Origin: Rhodobacteraceae bacterium HLUCCA09 | Lineage (GTDB): Bacteria; Pseudomonadota; Alphaproteobacteria; Rhodobacterales; Rhodobacteraceae | Length of the DNA stretch: 44,798 nucleotides | Assembly: GCA_001314685.1 (NCBI GenBank) | Contig: LJNT01000142.1 | Location: 1-44,798, forward strand | Reading direction: 5' to 3' | Part shown: one piece after another, positions 17,070-26,031 of the stretch | How positions within the stretch are numbered: the stretch's first letter is position 1 | Layout of the letters: each line of letters begins with the position of its first letter | Made by a program: the position numbers and the translations under genes | The notes under the pieces: generated by a model | Seen by the model: the letters and a program-made list of their open reading frames with translations, nothing else | What the model was told of the DNA's origin: nothing | Databases searched by the model: none

Positions 17070-17133
17070 CTTCTTCTTGCTCCAAGTATCCCGGGGGAGT
17101 CGGCCCGCACGGGCCGACGGGGGCAGCGCCCCC
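17070..17133 (+). terminator. Intergenic element copy 2 with two hairpins, likely bidirectional terminator
   Basis: CTTCTTCTTGCTCCAAGTAT at 17070-17089 repeats the element seen at 12348. It is followed by a hairpin with 9-bp arms (17099-17107 with 17110-17118) and a second with 6-bp arms (17119-17124 with 17128-17133, GGGGGC/GCCCCC). It lies between the convergent yihY and hrpB genes, where a transcription stop for both strands would be expected. There is no T-tract. Confidence 0.55.
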
Positions 17134-17169
17134 GGCGACGTCGCCACACCGCACCGTGGCCCGACCGGC

Positions 17170-19613
17170 TCACCGCCGCCGCTTCGCCCGCAGCGTCGGG
17201 TCGGCCCGGCCGGGGTCGTCGGGCCAGGGGTGGCGCGGGTAGCGCGCCCGCATGTCGCGCGCCACGTCGGCGTAGGAGCCTGCCCAGAAGCCCGGCAGGT
17301 CCGTCGTCACCTGCACAGGCCGCCCGGCGGGCGACAGCAGCACCAGGCGCAGCGGCAGGCGGCGCGGGCCGACGCAGGGGTGCTCCGTCGTGCCGAAGAA
17401 CTCCTGCACCCGGGCCGCGATCTCGGGCGCCTCGGCACCGTAGTCGATGGGCAGGCGGCGCCCCGCAGGCGAGGTGAAGGCGGGCGGCATCTCGGCGTCG
17501 AGCCGGCGCAGCCTGTCGTGCCCGATCCGCGCCTCGAGCGCCGGCACGAGATCGAGCTTGCGAATGTCGTCGGCCGTCCGCACCCCCGCGAGGAAGGGCA
17601 GCAGCCAGTCCTCTGCCTCGGTCTCGAGCGCATCTTCTGAGAGGTCGGGCACATCGGCGCCCTCCGCCCGCCAGAGAAGCGCCCGCGCCTGCAGCCGCCG
17701 CGCCGCCTCCGACCAAGGCAGGCCGAGGTCGCGCACGCCGTCGAGGGCGGCACGGGCGAGCGCGTCCGGCGGCGCATCGCGCCACACCCGGTCGTCGAGC
17801 ACGAGCGCGCCGAAGCGCTCCTGCCGCCGCGCCACCACCCGCCGCGCGCGGCGCGACCACTCGGCCATGTCGACCCAGCCGATCCGGTCGGCGAAGAGGC
17901 CGCGCAGCTCGGCCTCGGTCAGCGGCAGCGCCATGCGGATGCGCGCCTCGCGCGCGTCGCCGTCGAGGTCGGTCGCCACGATCAGCCGCTGCCCGGCGAG
18001 CGCGTCGCCCGGCTCCATCGCCGCGCCCTTGCCGCCCGAGAGCAGCCACCGCGGCGCATCGCCCGGCCGGCGCAGCCCGACGCGGTCGGGATAGGCCAGC
18101 GCAGCGGCCTCGGCGGGCGCGCATGAAGGCCCCTCGGGCCGGGCGCAAGCCGCGCCAGCCGCGTCGCCTCGGCGCGGATGCGCTCCAGCGCGCCCCGGTT
18201 GATTTCGCCCGGCACGTCGCGGTCGCCCCGCAGCGCCTTCAGCCGATGGCGCGCGTCGACCGGTGCCCCGCGCAGCGGATCGCGCTCCGACAGGAGAGCG
18301 GCGAGCGGCGCGGCACCCCGGCCCGCGCGCAGCAGCATGTGGCCGAGGCGCGGATGCACCGGCAGCCTCGCCAGCGCCGCGCCGTGGTCGGTCACCCGCC
18401 CCGCGGCGTCGACCGCGCCGAGCCTTTCGAGCAGCGCCCGCGCCTCGGCCAGCGCCCCCTCGGGCGGCGGCGTCAGGAACGGCAGCGCGCTACCGTCGGG
18501 GTCGCCCCAGAGCGCGAGTTCGAGCGCGAGCGGCGCAAGATCGGCGATCTCGATTCCGGCGGGGGGGAAGGCCGGCAACGCGCCCTCCTCGCCCCGTGTC
18601 CACAGCCGGTAGCAGCGCCCCGGCCCGAGCCGCCCGGCCCGCCCGGCGCGCTGGGTCGCCTCGGCCCGGCTGACCCGCTCGGTCACCAGCCGCGACATGC
18701 CCGAGCGCGGATCGAACCGCGCCCGTCGCGCCCGCCCCGCATCGACCACCGCTCCGACCCCCTCGATCGTCAGCGATGTCTCGGCGATGGCAGTGGCCAG
18801 CACCACCTTGCGCGAGCCGCTTGGCGCCGGTGCGATGGCGGCACGCTGCGCGCCGAACGGCATCGCGCCGAACAGCGGGTGGACGGTGACGCGCGGACCC
18901 GGCTCGCCCAGCGCCGCCGCCGTCCGCCGGATCTCGGCCTCGCCGGGCAGGAAGGCGAGCACGCCGCCGTCGGTCTCGCCAAGCGCGCGCCGGATCAGGT
19001 CGGCCACGGCCTCCTCCAGCCGCCGGCCCGTCGCCGGCGGAGCGTGGAGATGGACGATGTCGACCGGCCAGGCGCGCCCCTGCGCCGTCACCACCGGCGC
19101 GCCCCCCATCAGCACGGCCACCGGCGCGGCGTCGAGCGTGGCCGACATGGGCAGGAGCATCAGGTCGTCGCGCAGCGCCCCCCGCACCTCGAGCGCGAGC
19201 GCGAGGCCGAGATCGGCGTTGAGCGAACGCTCGTGAAACTCGTCGAACAGGATCGCGCCCACGCCGTCGAGGCCGGGATCGTCCTGCAGCATCCGGGTCA
19301 GGATGCCCTCGGTCACCACCTCGATCCGGGTTGCGCGCCCCACCCGCGCCTCGCCCCTGATGCGGTAGCCGACGGTGCCGCCCACCTCCGCGCCCAGCGT
19401 CGCCGCCATCCGTTCGGCGGCGGCACGGGCGGCGAGCCGGCGCGGCTCGAGCATCAGGATGCGGCCTTCGGTCAGCCCCGCGTCGAGCAGCGCGAGCGGC
19501 ACCCGCGTCGTCTTGCCCGCGCCGGGCGGCGCCTGCAGCACGGCCTGCCGGTCCGCCTGCAGCGCGGCGACGAGTTCGGGCAGGACGGCATCTATCGGCA
19601 AGGGATCGGCCAC
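17170..19613 (-). pseudogene. hrpB: ATP-dependent helicase HrpB, single-base frameshift
   Basis: A DEAH/RHA-family helicase of about 813 residues if the frame is restored. The N-terminal part has QAPPGAGKTTRVPLALL (Walker A, about 28-41), ILMLEPRRLAARAAAERMA, ILFDEFHERSLNADLGLAL (DEFH about 124-127), LLPMSATLDA, ATAIAETSLTIEGV and RAEATQRAGRAGRLGPGRCYRLW. The frame changes at about 18136-18145: after RLARLAPG the sequence continues in another frame as EGPSCAPAEAAALAYPDRVGL, then LLSGGKGAAMEPGDAL and the family C-terminal domain ending WPDDPGRADPTLRAKRRR. Adding one base in the C/G run restores the protein, so this may be a sequencing error or a real mutation. The GTG at 19613 begins the family N-terminus (VADPLPIDAVLPEL); no clear ribosome site was seen. 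The cellular role of HrpB is poorly known and it is not essential in E. coli. Confidence 0.85.
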
Positions 19614-20139
19614 GAGCGGGGGGTATGCCGGCGCCGCGCGCCCCGTCAACGCCGCACGGCCGGAGAAAGCGGGGTTGCCCCCCGGAGCCGCCAGCCACCC
19701 CACGCGCCCTGCTTAGCGGCCGGGCAGGCGCCCCCTCCTCGGGCGGGCCGACGACCCACCAGCGCGCGCCTGCCGCCTCGCCCCCTACACCGGACGCGCG
19801 CCATCCGCTTCGGAGCCGTCTTGGCCCGCCTCGCCCACCTCGCACGGCCGCGCGACCGCGCGGCCCGCAGCCGGGAACGGGACGCACCGAGGGCAGACGG
19901 CTCTTGCCGTAGGCGGCAAGGACCATCCGGCAGACGGGACGGATCCGAAGCGGATCGCGCGCATCCGCCCTGGCCAGCCCGAGGATGCACCGCCGGCCGA
20001 CCCGCTCCGGCCGTGGAGCGGAGCGCCGCCGCGCCGCGCGCCCCGCGCGGCGCCGGGCCCAACGGTGCGAGGGGCCGCACGGCCCCGAGCGGAGGCGGGA
20101 GCGCCCCGGTTCATTCGGTGCAATACGTCCCTCCCGGGC
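19614..20139. other. 526-bp gap with several inverted repeats, no clear gene
   Basis: The gap between the start of hrpB and the end of gnd has no frame with convincing coding character. It holds an imperfect inverted repeat (19795-19814 and 19944-19962, sharing CCGCTTCGGA/TCCGAAGCGG with about one mismatch in 19). Inside lie a palindrome at 19846-19865 (9-bp arms) and a hairpin at 19903-19920 (CTTGCCG-TAGG-CGGCAAG). A further stem, GGGGCCG/CGGCCCC, is near 20070-20085. The nested palindromes could mark a small noncoding element, a structured RNA, or a remnant of mobile DNA. Confidence 0.45.
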
Positions 20140-21546
20140 CTACCCCGCCCAGGGCCCGTGGTGGCGGCCTTCCGCATCGACCCGCTCGAAGCCGTGGCGG
20201 CCGAAATAGTCGCGCTGCGCCTGGATCAGGTCGGCCGTCGTGCGCGTCCGTCGCATCGTCTCGGCGAAGGCGAGCGCGGCGGAGAAGCCCGGAACCGGCA
20301 GCCCCGCCAGGGCCGCCTCGGCCACGAGGCGCCGCAGCGCGGGCAGCCCCTCGGCCATCGCCTCCGCGAAGGCGGGGGCGAGGTGCAGTTGGCCCTCGGG
20401 CAGCCCCTCCCGCAGCGCCCGCGCGATGTCGTCGAGCAGCGCCGAACGGATGATGCAGCCCGCCCGCCAGATCTCGGCCACGCGGGCAAGGTCGGTGCCC
20501 CAGCCATGCTCTGCGGAGGCCCCGTCGAGGATCGAGAACCCCTGCCCGCAGGCGAGGATGCGCGCCGCGAGCAGCGCCTGCGCAAGCGTGGCATCGTCGA
20601 GCGCGGGTGCGGGCGCGTCCGCTCCCGGCAGCGCCACCGCACCCGCCGCCCGCGCCGCCCGCAGCGACGACCAGGCCCGCGCGCCCACCGCGGCCTCGAT
20701 GGTCGAGGCGGGCCGGCCGAGCCGCAGCGCCTCGATCGCCGTCCACCGCCCCGTCCCCTTCTGCCCCGCCGAGTCCACGATCACGTCGACGGCGGGCGCC
20801 CCCGTGGCCGGGTCGGTTGCCCGCAGCACCTCTGCCGTGATCTCCAAGAGATAGCTCTGCAACCGGCCGCCGTTCCACCGGGCGAAGACCCCGGCGATCT
20901 CCGACGGCGCCCGCCCCTGCCAGTGGCGCATCAGGCCGTAGACCTCGGCGATGAGCTCCATGTCGGCGTATTCGATGCCGTTGTGCACCGTCTTGACGAA
21001 GTGGCCCGCCCCGTCGGGCCCCAGCCAGGCGGCGCAGGGATCGCCCGCGTGCCGCGCCGCGATCGCCTCGAGGACGTCGCGCACCTGCTCCCACGCGGCG
21101 CGGTCGCCGCCCGCCATCAGCGAGGGGCCGTGGCGCGCGCCCTCCTCCCCGCCCGAGACGCCGAGGCCGAGATAGGCGATGCCGCTGCCCCCGAGCGAGG
21201 CGGCGGCTGCCTGCGTGTCGCGGAAATCGGCATTGCCGGCGTCGATCAGGATGTCGCCGGCCGCCAGAAGCGGTCGCAGCGCGGCGACGGTGGCGCGCAC
21301 CGCCTCGCCCGCCGGCACCATCATCACGACGACGCGCGGCGTGCCGAGCGCAGCCACGAAGGCCTCGAGCGTGTCGGCCGGGTAGAGCCGCGCCGCCAGC
21401 GCGCCGGCCCCTTCCACGACCTCGCGCGCGCGGGCGGCGGTGCGGTTGTGCAGCGCCACCTCCACCCCTTTCTCGGCGATGTTGAGCGAGAGCGCCGCGC
21501 CCATCGTTCCCATCCCCGTCACCCCGACCCGCGCCAGTGGTGCCAT
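20140..21546 (-). CDS. gnd: 6-phosphogluconate dehydrogenase, decarboxylating
   Basis: A 468-residue cytoplasmic enzyme of the oxidative pentose phosphate pathway, turning 6-phosphogluconate into ribulose 5-phosphate, CO2 and NADPH. The coenzyme-binding turn is VGVTGMGTMGAALSLNIAEKG at the N-terminus. Substrate and catalytic motifs are LGLGVSGGEEGARHGPSLMAGG, GHFVKTVHNGIEYADMEL with the catalytic Lys, DSAGQKGTGRWTAIEAL and the C-terminal AQRDYFGRHGFERVD with the His-containing tail GRHHGPWAG. Length is that of the long dimeric form. ATG 21546 follows GGGAGG; an upstream ATG at 21600 would add 18 unconserved residues. Stop is TAG. It is divergent from the HAD/glycosyltransferase pair with 180 bp between. 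NADP specificity is likely but not proven by sequence. Confidence 0.96.
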   Translation of the reverse strand: MAPLARVGVTGMGTMGAALSLNIAEKGVEVALHNRTAARAREVVEGAGALAARLYPADTLEAFVAALGTPRVVVMMVPAGEAVRATVAALRPLLAAGDILIDAGNADFRDTQAAAASLGGSGIAYLGLGVSGGEEGARHGPSLMAGGDRAAWEQVRDVLEAIAARHAGDPCAAWLGPDGAGHFVKTVHNGIEYADMELIAEVYGLMRHWQGRAPSEIAGVFARWNGGRLQSYLLEITAEVLRATDPATGAPAVDVIVDSAGQKGTGRWTAIEALRLGRPASTIEAAVGARAWSSLRAARAAGAVALPGADAPAPALDDATLAQALLAARILACGQGFSILDGASAEHGWGTDLARVAEIWRAGCIIRSALLDDIARALREGLPEGQLHLAPAFAEAMAEGLPALRRLVAEAALAGLPVPGFSAALAFAETMRRTRTTADLIQAQRDYFGRHGFERVDAEGRHHGPWAG

Positions 21547-21726
21547 GCGCGCCTCCCCCCTCGATCCGTCGGCCGCCCCGAGCGGCGCCCTCCCCCGCAA
21601 GAGCTAGCGGGCCGGAGCAGGCGCGGCCAGACGCGGCCGCCCGTTCACCGAAAGTTAGGCTCGATGTGGGACGCCCTCCGCCGGGGCCAGAACGGGCCGG
21701 GCTCAGAGGAAAAAGGGGCGCGCAGG

Positions 21727-22983
21727 ATGAACGCGCTTAGCGACACGAAGATCGACCGGCAGGGCCGGGCGTGGGCTGCGCGCAAGGCCCGGGCTGCCAG
21801 GCGGCGCGGGGGCGACACGGTGCAGGAAGAGCAGAGCGCCGACACCGCCAGCAGCTCTGTGCCCGAGGTCGGCGGCACTGGCGGCAGCGCTGAGAGCGAC
21901 GGTCGCCCGCTGGCAGCAGAGGGCGCCACGCCAGACCGTCCGGCCCCGCAAGCCTGCGTCGCCGCGCCGGGCGACGCCGCCTCGCCGAAGGACGGCGCCC
22001 CCCACCACGCCGGTGCCCAGACGCAGGCCGGCGCCGTGGGCGATGCCGGCGACCGGCCCCCTGCGCTCGCCGCCGAGGCCGGCGCGACGGCGGTCAGCGC
22101 GGTCGCCGGGTGCCGCGGCACGCTCCATCGCCTCGATGCCCTGGAGACCGAGCTGACCGAGGCCGCAGACCGTGCCGCCCTCTTCGCCGACCGGGGCTTC
22201 GCCGCGCGCCTCGCCGACCGGCTGGACACGCTCTGCCAGGGGCGCGCCGTCCTCTCGCTCGACGTGTTCGACACGCTGCTGCTGCGCGACGGCACGTCGG
22301 AACTCACGCGCTTCCACGAGATCGCGGATCGCATGGCGCACATCGCCGCCGACCGGCTGGGGCGCGAGGTGCGCAGCGTCGACGCCCTCGTCGCCCGCCA
22401 TCTCGGCACGAGGGCGACCTATCGCGCCGCGCCCACTGCGCAGGGCTGCCGCGAGGGCTCGCTGACGGAGTTGCACCGCACGGCCAGCCGCCTGCTCGCC
22501 GGCGACGATCGGCTGACCGAGGCGTTCGTCGCCGCCGAACTCGACGTGGAAGAGGGCCGGCTTGCGCCCAACCCCGCGCTTCTCGCGCAGATCGACCGGA
22601 TGCGCGAGGCCGGCGGGCAGATCGTGCTGATCACCGACATGTACATGCATGCCGAGCACGTCGCAGACTTGCTCGCGCGACACGGGATCGGCCCCGACCG
22701 CTACGACCGGCTGTTCTCGAGCGCCGATACGCGCGTCTCCAAGGCCTCCGGCCTGATCTTCCCGCTGGTCGAGGCGGCGCTGGGCCTGCCGCCCACCGCC
22801 TTCGTCCATGCCGGCGACAGCCTGCAGGGCGATTTCGCCCAACCCGCGCGCCGGGGATGGGCGGCGCTCCACCTGCCACTCTCGCGCGCAGACGTCACCG
22901 CCCGCCGCAACTGCCACATCGCCAGCGCCCGCGCCCTCGACGAGGCGCACGGGATTACCCTCGACATCGCCCTGCCCCGATGA
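21727..22983 (+). CDS. HAD-superfamily protein of surface-glycan type (COG5610-like)
   Basis: A 418-residue protein. The first 115 residues are a low-complexity Ala/Gly/Asp/Pro-rich head of unknown role (basic at first, RAWAARKARAARRRGG). The HAD domain follows: motif I VLSLDVFDTLLLRDG near residue 179 with nucleophile and acid/base Asp (second position of the usual DxD replaced by Phe-Asp, as DVFDT), LITDMYMHAEHVADLLARHG near 302 (motif II and helix), RVSKASGLIFPLV with the lysine and VHAGDSLQGDFAQPARRGW as motif III. Similar proteins accompany glycosyltransferases in polysaccharide clusters. ATG 21727 follows an AGAGGAAAAAGGGG stretch; an in-frame ATG at 21664 is an alternative. Its stop overlaps the next start (ATGA). 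The substrate is unknown. Confidence 0.72.
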   Translation: MNALSDTKIDRQGRAWAARKARAARRRGGDTVQEEQSADTASSSVPEVGGTGGSAESDGRPLAAEGATPDRPAPQACVAAPGDAASPKDGAPHHAGAQTQAGAVGDAGDRPPALAAEAGATAVSAVAGCRGTLHRLDALETELTEAADRAALFADRGFAARLADRLDTLCQGRAVLSLDVFDTLLLRDGTSELTRFHEIADRMAHIAADRLGREVRSVDALVARHLGTRATYRAAPTAQGCREGSLTELHRTASRLLAGDDRLTEAFVAAELDVEEGRLAPNPALLAQIDRMREAGGQIVLITDMYMHAEHVADLLARHGIGPDRYDRLFSSADTRVSKASGLIFPLVEAALGLPPTAFVHAGDSLQGDFAQPARRGWAALHLPLSRADVTARRNCHIASARALDEAHGITLDIALPR

Positions 22984-25724
22984 CCGACCGCCCCCCTCGC
23001 CGGACCGAGCCCCCGATGCAGACGACGGACAGACCCGACAGCGCCCACGCCTCTCCCTGCCCGAGCCCGGCCGGACACAGCGTGGCGGAGCCAGACGATG
23101 AAGTGGCCGAAGGCGCCCCTGCGCTGGTGCAAAGCCTCGTCGAGACGGCGCTCGGGCCCATCCTGCACCGCTGGCTGCTCACGCTGGAGCAGCATGTCGC
23201 CTATTTCGACGATGGCGACACCGCCTTTCTCTACTGCGCACGGGCGGGTGTGCGCATCCGCCGCCTGTTCGACCGGTATCTGGCCGGGCGCGGCCGCGCC
23301 CTGGGCGACCGCCACGCCATGCTGTGGTGCTCGCGGGTCGCGCTGTGCAAGGCGCTGCATGCCCGAGTGCCCGAGACCGCCGCCGCCCTGATCGCGCGCG
23401 AGTTCCGCCATCGGTCGCTGCGCGAGGCCGTGGCCGGTCTGCTGCGGAACGCGCCCGACAGGCTTGCCGCGCTCGACCTTTCGGCGCCGGAACTCGACGC
23501 GCCCGGGCAGACCTTCGCAGCGTGGCTCGAGGCCGCCGGCCCGGCGGCGCGCGTCCTGACCGCGTATTTCGCCGAAACGGGCGACGCCTTCGACGCGGGG
23601 CTGGCCAGCGCGAAGCGGGGCGCGCGGCGCGCCGTTCTGATCGACAGCGGCTGGCAAGGCAGCGCGCAGAGCCTGCTCGCCCGCGCCTTCCCCGAGACGG
23701 AGTTCCACGGCCTCTATGTCGGGCGCATCCTGACCGAGGCGCACGACCCGGCCGTCGCCGACCGCGTGATCGGCCTGATGTTCGAGGCCGAGACCTACGA
23801 CCCGGATCGGCCGGAGACGGCTCTGGCGCTGCACCGCCACCTGATCGAATCGCTGCTCGAACCGAACGGCCCCTCCATCGAGGAGGTGCCGGGCGGCCCC
23901 TGCGACGCGACCGCCCGCGCCCAGATCGAGGCCTGCGCGCACGAGACCGTCTCGCCCCTGCACGACGCTCTCTTCCTCGCGGCCGAGGCGTGGATCGAGG
24001 CCCGCGCGGGCGATCCGCCCGCCGCGGTCATGGCCGCCGCCCGCGACGCGCTGCCCCGCCTCGCCCGGCTGATCGTCCATCCGAGCCGGGAGGAGGCGCT
24101 GGCGCTCGCCGGCAAGCCACGCTCGGCGGATTTCGGCAAGAGCCTCGTCGTTCCCGTGCTGGTCGAGCCCGGCGCGACCCGGACTGCGTCGGGGCCCGTG
24201 CCGAGGTGCGCCCCCCTGGCGGCTGACGGGCCCCTGCAGGCTGACGGGCCCCTGCCGGCTGACACGCCTGCACCGACTGATGAGCGCGCGCCGACCGATG
24301 GGCTCTGCGCGGCAGCCGGGGCGGATCACCCGCACGCCCGCATCGCCCGGTCGCTCTGGCCGCAGGGCCAGATCGCGCTGGAATACGAGGGCGGCTTCGC
24401 CCGCGAATTGCAACTGCAGGCCAGCGGGATGGCCAACGGCGCCGCATATTTCGACCCCGAAGCGGCCGCCGCGCCCGCGCTTGCCCTCGGCGAGGGCGCC
24501 CTCGTCTCGATCGTCACCCGCACCAAGAACCGGCCCCTCCTGCTGGCCCGCGCGGCCCGGAGCGTGGCGGCCCAGACCCATGCCGCGGTCGAATGGATCG
24601 TGGTCAACGACGGCGGCGACGAGGCTCTGGTGCGCGAGGTGCTGGCCGCCTGCCCGGTAGACCGGCGCAGCATCCGTCTCGTCTCGAATGCGCGCAGCCT
24701 CGGGATGGAGGCCGCCTCGAACGAAGGGATCGCCCACGCCACGGGCCGCTACCTGCTGATTCACGACGACGACGACACGCTCCACCCCGACTTCCTCTCC
24801 CGCACCGTGGGCTTCCTCGAGGGGCCGGGCGGGCGGCGCTACGGCGGCGTCGTCACCGGTTCCGACTACGTCAGCGAAGAGATCCGCGGCGACGCGGTCA
24901 TCGAGCACGACCGCCGCCCGTACATGGAGTGGGTCCGCAACATCCAGCTCGCCGAGCTCCTGGCGCAGAACCTCTTCCCGCCGATCGCCTTCCTCTACCG
25001 GCGCTCGGTCTACGACGAGGTCGGCGGCTACAACGAGGAGCTGCCGGTGCTGGGCGACTGGTACTTCAACCTCGAGGTCGCGCTGACCTCGGACATCGCC
25101 GTGCTGCCCGAACGGCTCGCCCGCTACCACCACCGCGACCAGGGCGATTCGTCGAAGCTCGCGCTGTACGCCAATTCCGTGACGGGCGGACACGCCAAGC
25201 ACCTCGAGTTCGCCTCGGTCATGCGCAACATGTTCATGCGGCAGCGCGGCCGTGCCGACCCGGTCGCCGCGAGCGCCATCGCGGGCTATTACGCCACCGA
25301 CATGCGCGCCCGGCTCGAGCGGATCGAGGCGCGGCTGGCCGAGGCCGCCGCCCCGCCGCCGCCCGACCCCGAGCAGACGCGCCGGGCCACCGACGAGATC
25401 GACCGTCTCTGGGCGCTTAACGGCCTTCTGTCGCGCGCGGCCGAGCGCGGCGCGGCCGGCGCGCAGGTGGCCCGTGCCCTCGGCACCGGCGCGACGCTCG
25501 ACGATCTGCGCGCGATCCTGCGCGACGTGCGCGTGCCGATCGCGCCGCATCCCTTCTTCGACGAGCGCGCCTACCTCGCCACCTACCCCGACGTGGCCGC
25601 GGCCGTCGCCGGCGGGCAGTTCGCCTCGGGCTACGAGCACTTTCTGCTGCACGGCCACGAAGAGGGGCGCACGCGGCCCGATACCGTGCCGGCCGCAGAC
25701 GCGTCGGGGCCCCGCGCCGCCTGA
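22980..25724 (+). CDS. Fusion of HAD-companion domain and family 2 glycosyltransferase
   Basis: A 914-residue protein with no signal peptide. Residues about 45-400 resemble the region that normally follows the HAD domain in COG5610-like proteins (AFLYCARAGVRIRRLFDRYL, WCSRVALCKALHAR, AVLIDSGWQGSAQSLLARAFP). So the partner gene upstream and this part look like a split ancestral protein. A linker with three 18-bp repeats (about 415-432) leads to a GT-A glycosyltransferase: VSIVTRTKNRPLLLARAARSV near 509, WIVVNDGGDEALV, LIHDDDDTLHPDFL near 593 with the metal-binding Asp group, and VGGYNEELPVLGDWYFNLEVAL. The end (about 857-900) carries FFDERAYLATYPDVAAAV and GYEHFLLHGHEEGR, a motif seen in many proteobacterial glycan and surface proteins. 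It probably adds a sugar in surface-glycan or protein glycosylation. Confidence 0.75.
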   Translation: MTDRPPRRTEPPMQTTDRPDSAHASPCPSPAGHSVAEPDDEVAEGAPALVQSLVETALGPILHRWLLTLEQHVAYFDDGDTAFLYCARAGVRIRRLFDRYLAGRGRALGDRHAMLWCSRVALCKALHARVPETAAALIAREFRHRSLREAVAGLLRNAPDRLAALDLSAPELDAPGQTFAAWLEAAGPAARVLTAYFAETGDAFDAGLASAKRGARRAVLIDSGWQGSAQSLLARAFPETEFHGLYVGRILTEAHDPAVADRVIGLMFEAETYDPDRPETALALHRHLIESLLEPNGPSIEEVPGGPCDATARAQIEACAHETVSPLHDALFLAAEAWIEARAGDPPAAVMAAARDALPRLARLIVHPSREEALALAGKPRSADFGKSLVVPVLVEPGATRTASGPVPRCAPLAADGPLQADGPLPADTPAPTDERAPTDGLCAAAGADHPHARIARSLWPQGQIALEYEGGFARELQLQASGMANGAAYFDPEAAAAPALALGEGALVSIVTRTKNRPLLLARAARSVAAQTHAAVEWIVVNDGGDEALVREVLAACPVDRRSIRLVSNARSLGMEAASNEGIAHATGRYLLIHDDDDTLHPDFLSRTVGFLEGPGGRRYGGVVTGSDYVSEEIRGDAVIEHDRRPYMEWVRNIQLAELLAQNLFPPIAFLYRRSVYDEVGGYNEELPVLGDWYFNLEVALTSDIAVLPERLARYHHRDQGDSSKLALYANSVTGGHAKHLEFASVMRNMFMRQRGRADPVAASAIAGYYATDMRARLERIEARLAEAAAPPPPDPEQTRRATDEIDRLWALNGLLSRAAERGAAGAQVARALGTGATLDDLRAILRDVRVPIAPHPFFDERAYLATYPDVAAAVAGGQFASGYEHFLLHGHEEGRTRPDTVPAADASGPRAA
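24222..24275 (+). repeat. In-frame 18-bp tandem repeat (three copies) in the interdomain linker
   Basis: GCTGACGGGCCCCTGCAG at 24222-24239 and GCTGACGGGCCCCTGCCG at 24240-24257 differ at one base, and a third, diverged copy is at 24258-24275. They encode ADGPLQ, ADGPLP and ADTPAP. The copies keep the frame and lengthen the linker between the two domains. Confidence 0.85.
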
Positions 25725-26031
25725 CCGGGGCGGCCCTGACCGGGGCGCCGCCTGTCCACACCGCGGCTGTCTTGCCCGGGGCGGCGTGCGCAGGACGTGT
25801 CGATCGCACCGGCAGCAGCACCGCCGCGCGGCTCGTGGCGCTCCTCCCCCGGGCTGGCCCGCGCCTCGCCTTCGCGACGATCGCAGGCCAGCCACTGCCC
25901 CGGAAGCAGGCGCCCGGCGCCGCGATTCGGCGGAGTGCCGCGCGGGTGACGTCATGTGACCCCCGTGCGCGTCTTGCATCCTCAGGTAGAGCGTCCCTAG
26001 GCTTTTCCAATCTCTAACAGGGAGACCGCCC
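25725..26031. other. 307-bp gap before the peptide transporter operon
   Basis: No convincing gene was found here. A 15-bp tandem duplication (CCTGACCGGGGCGGC at 25720-25734, nearly repeated at 25735-25749) covers the stop codon of the preceding gene. GTCATGTGAC near 25952 is a small palindrome. TTGCAT near 25975 with CTAGGCT about 17 bases on is a weak promoter-like pair, suitably placed before the CAGGGAGA ribosome site of the substrate-binding protein gene. Confidence 0.35.

Noticed and set aside
20065..21726. Large N-terminal extension of the HAD-protein gene
   Set aside because: The upstream open frame is opposite gnd and has no motif; a ribosome-site-like purine stretch precedes the ATG at 21727.
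25772..26017. 81-codon forward frame before oppA
   Set aside because: No ribosome site, no family resemblance, and it covers the likely promoter region.
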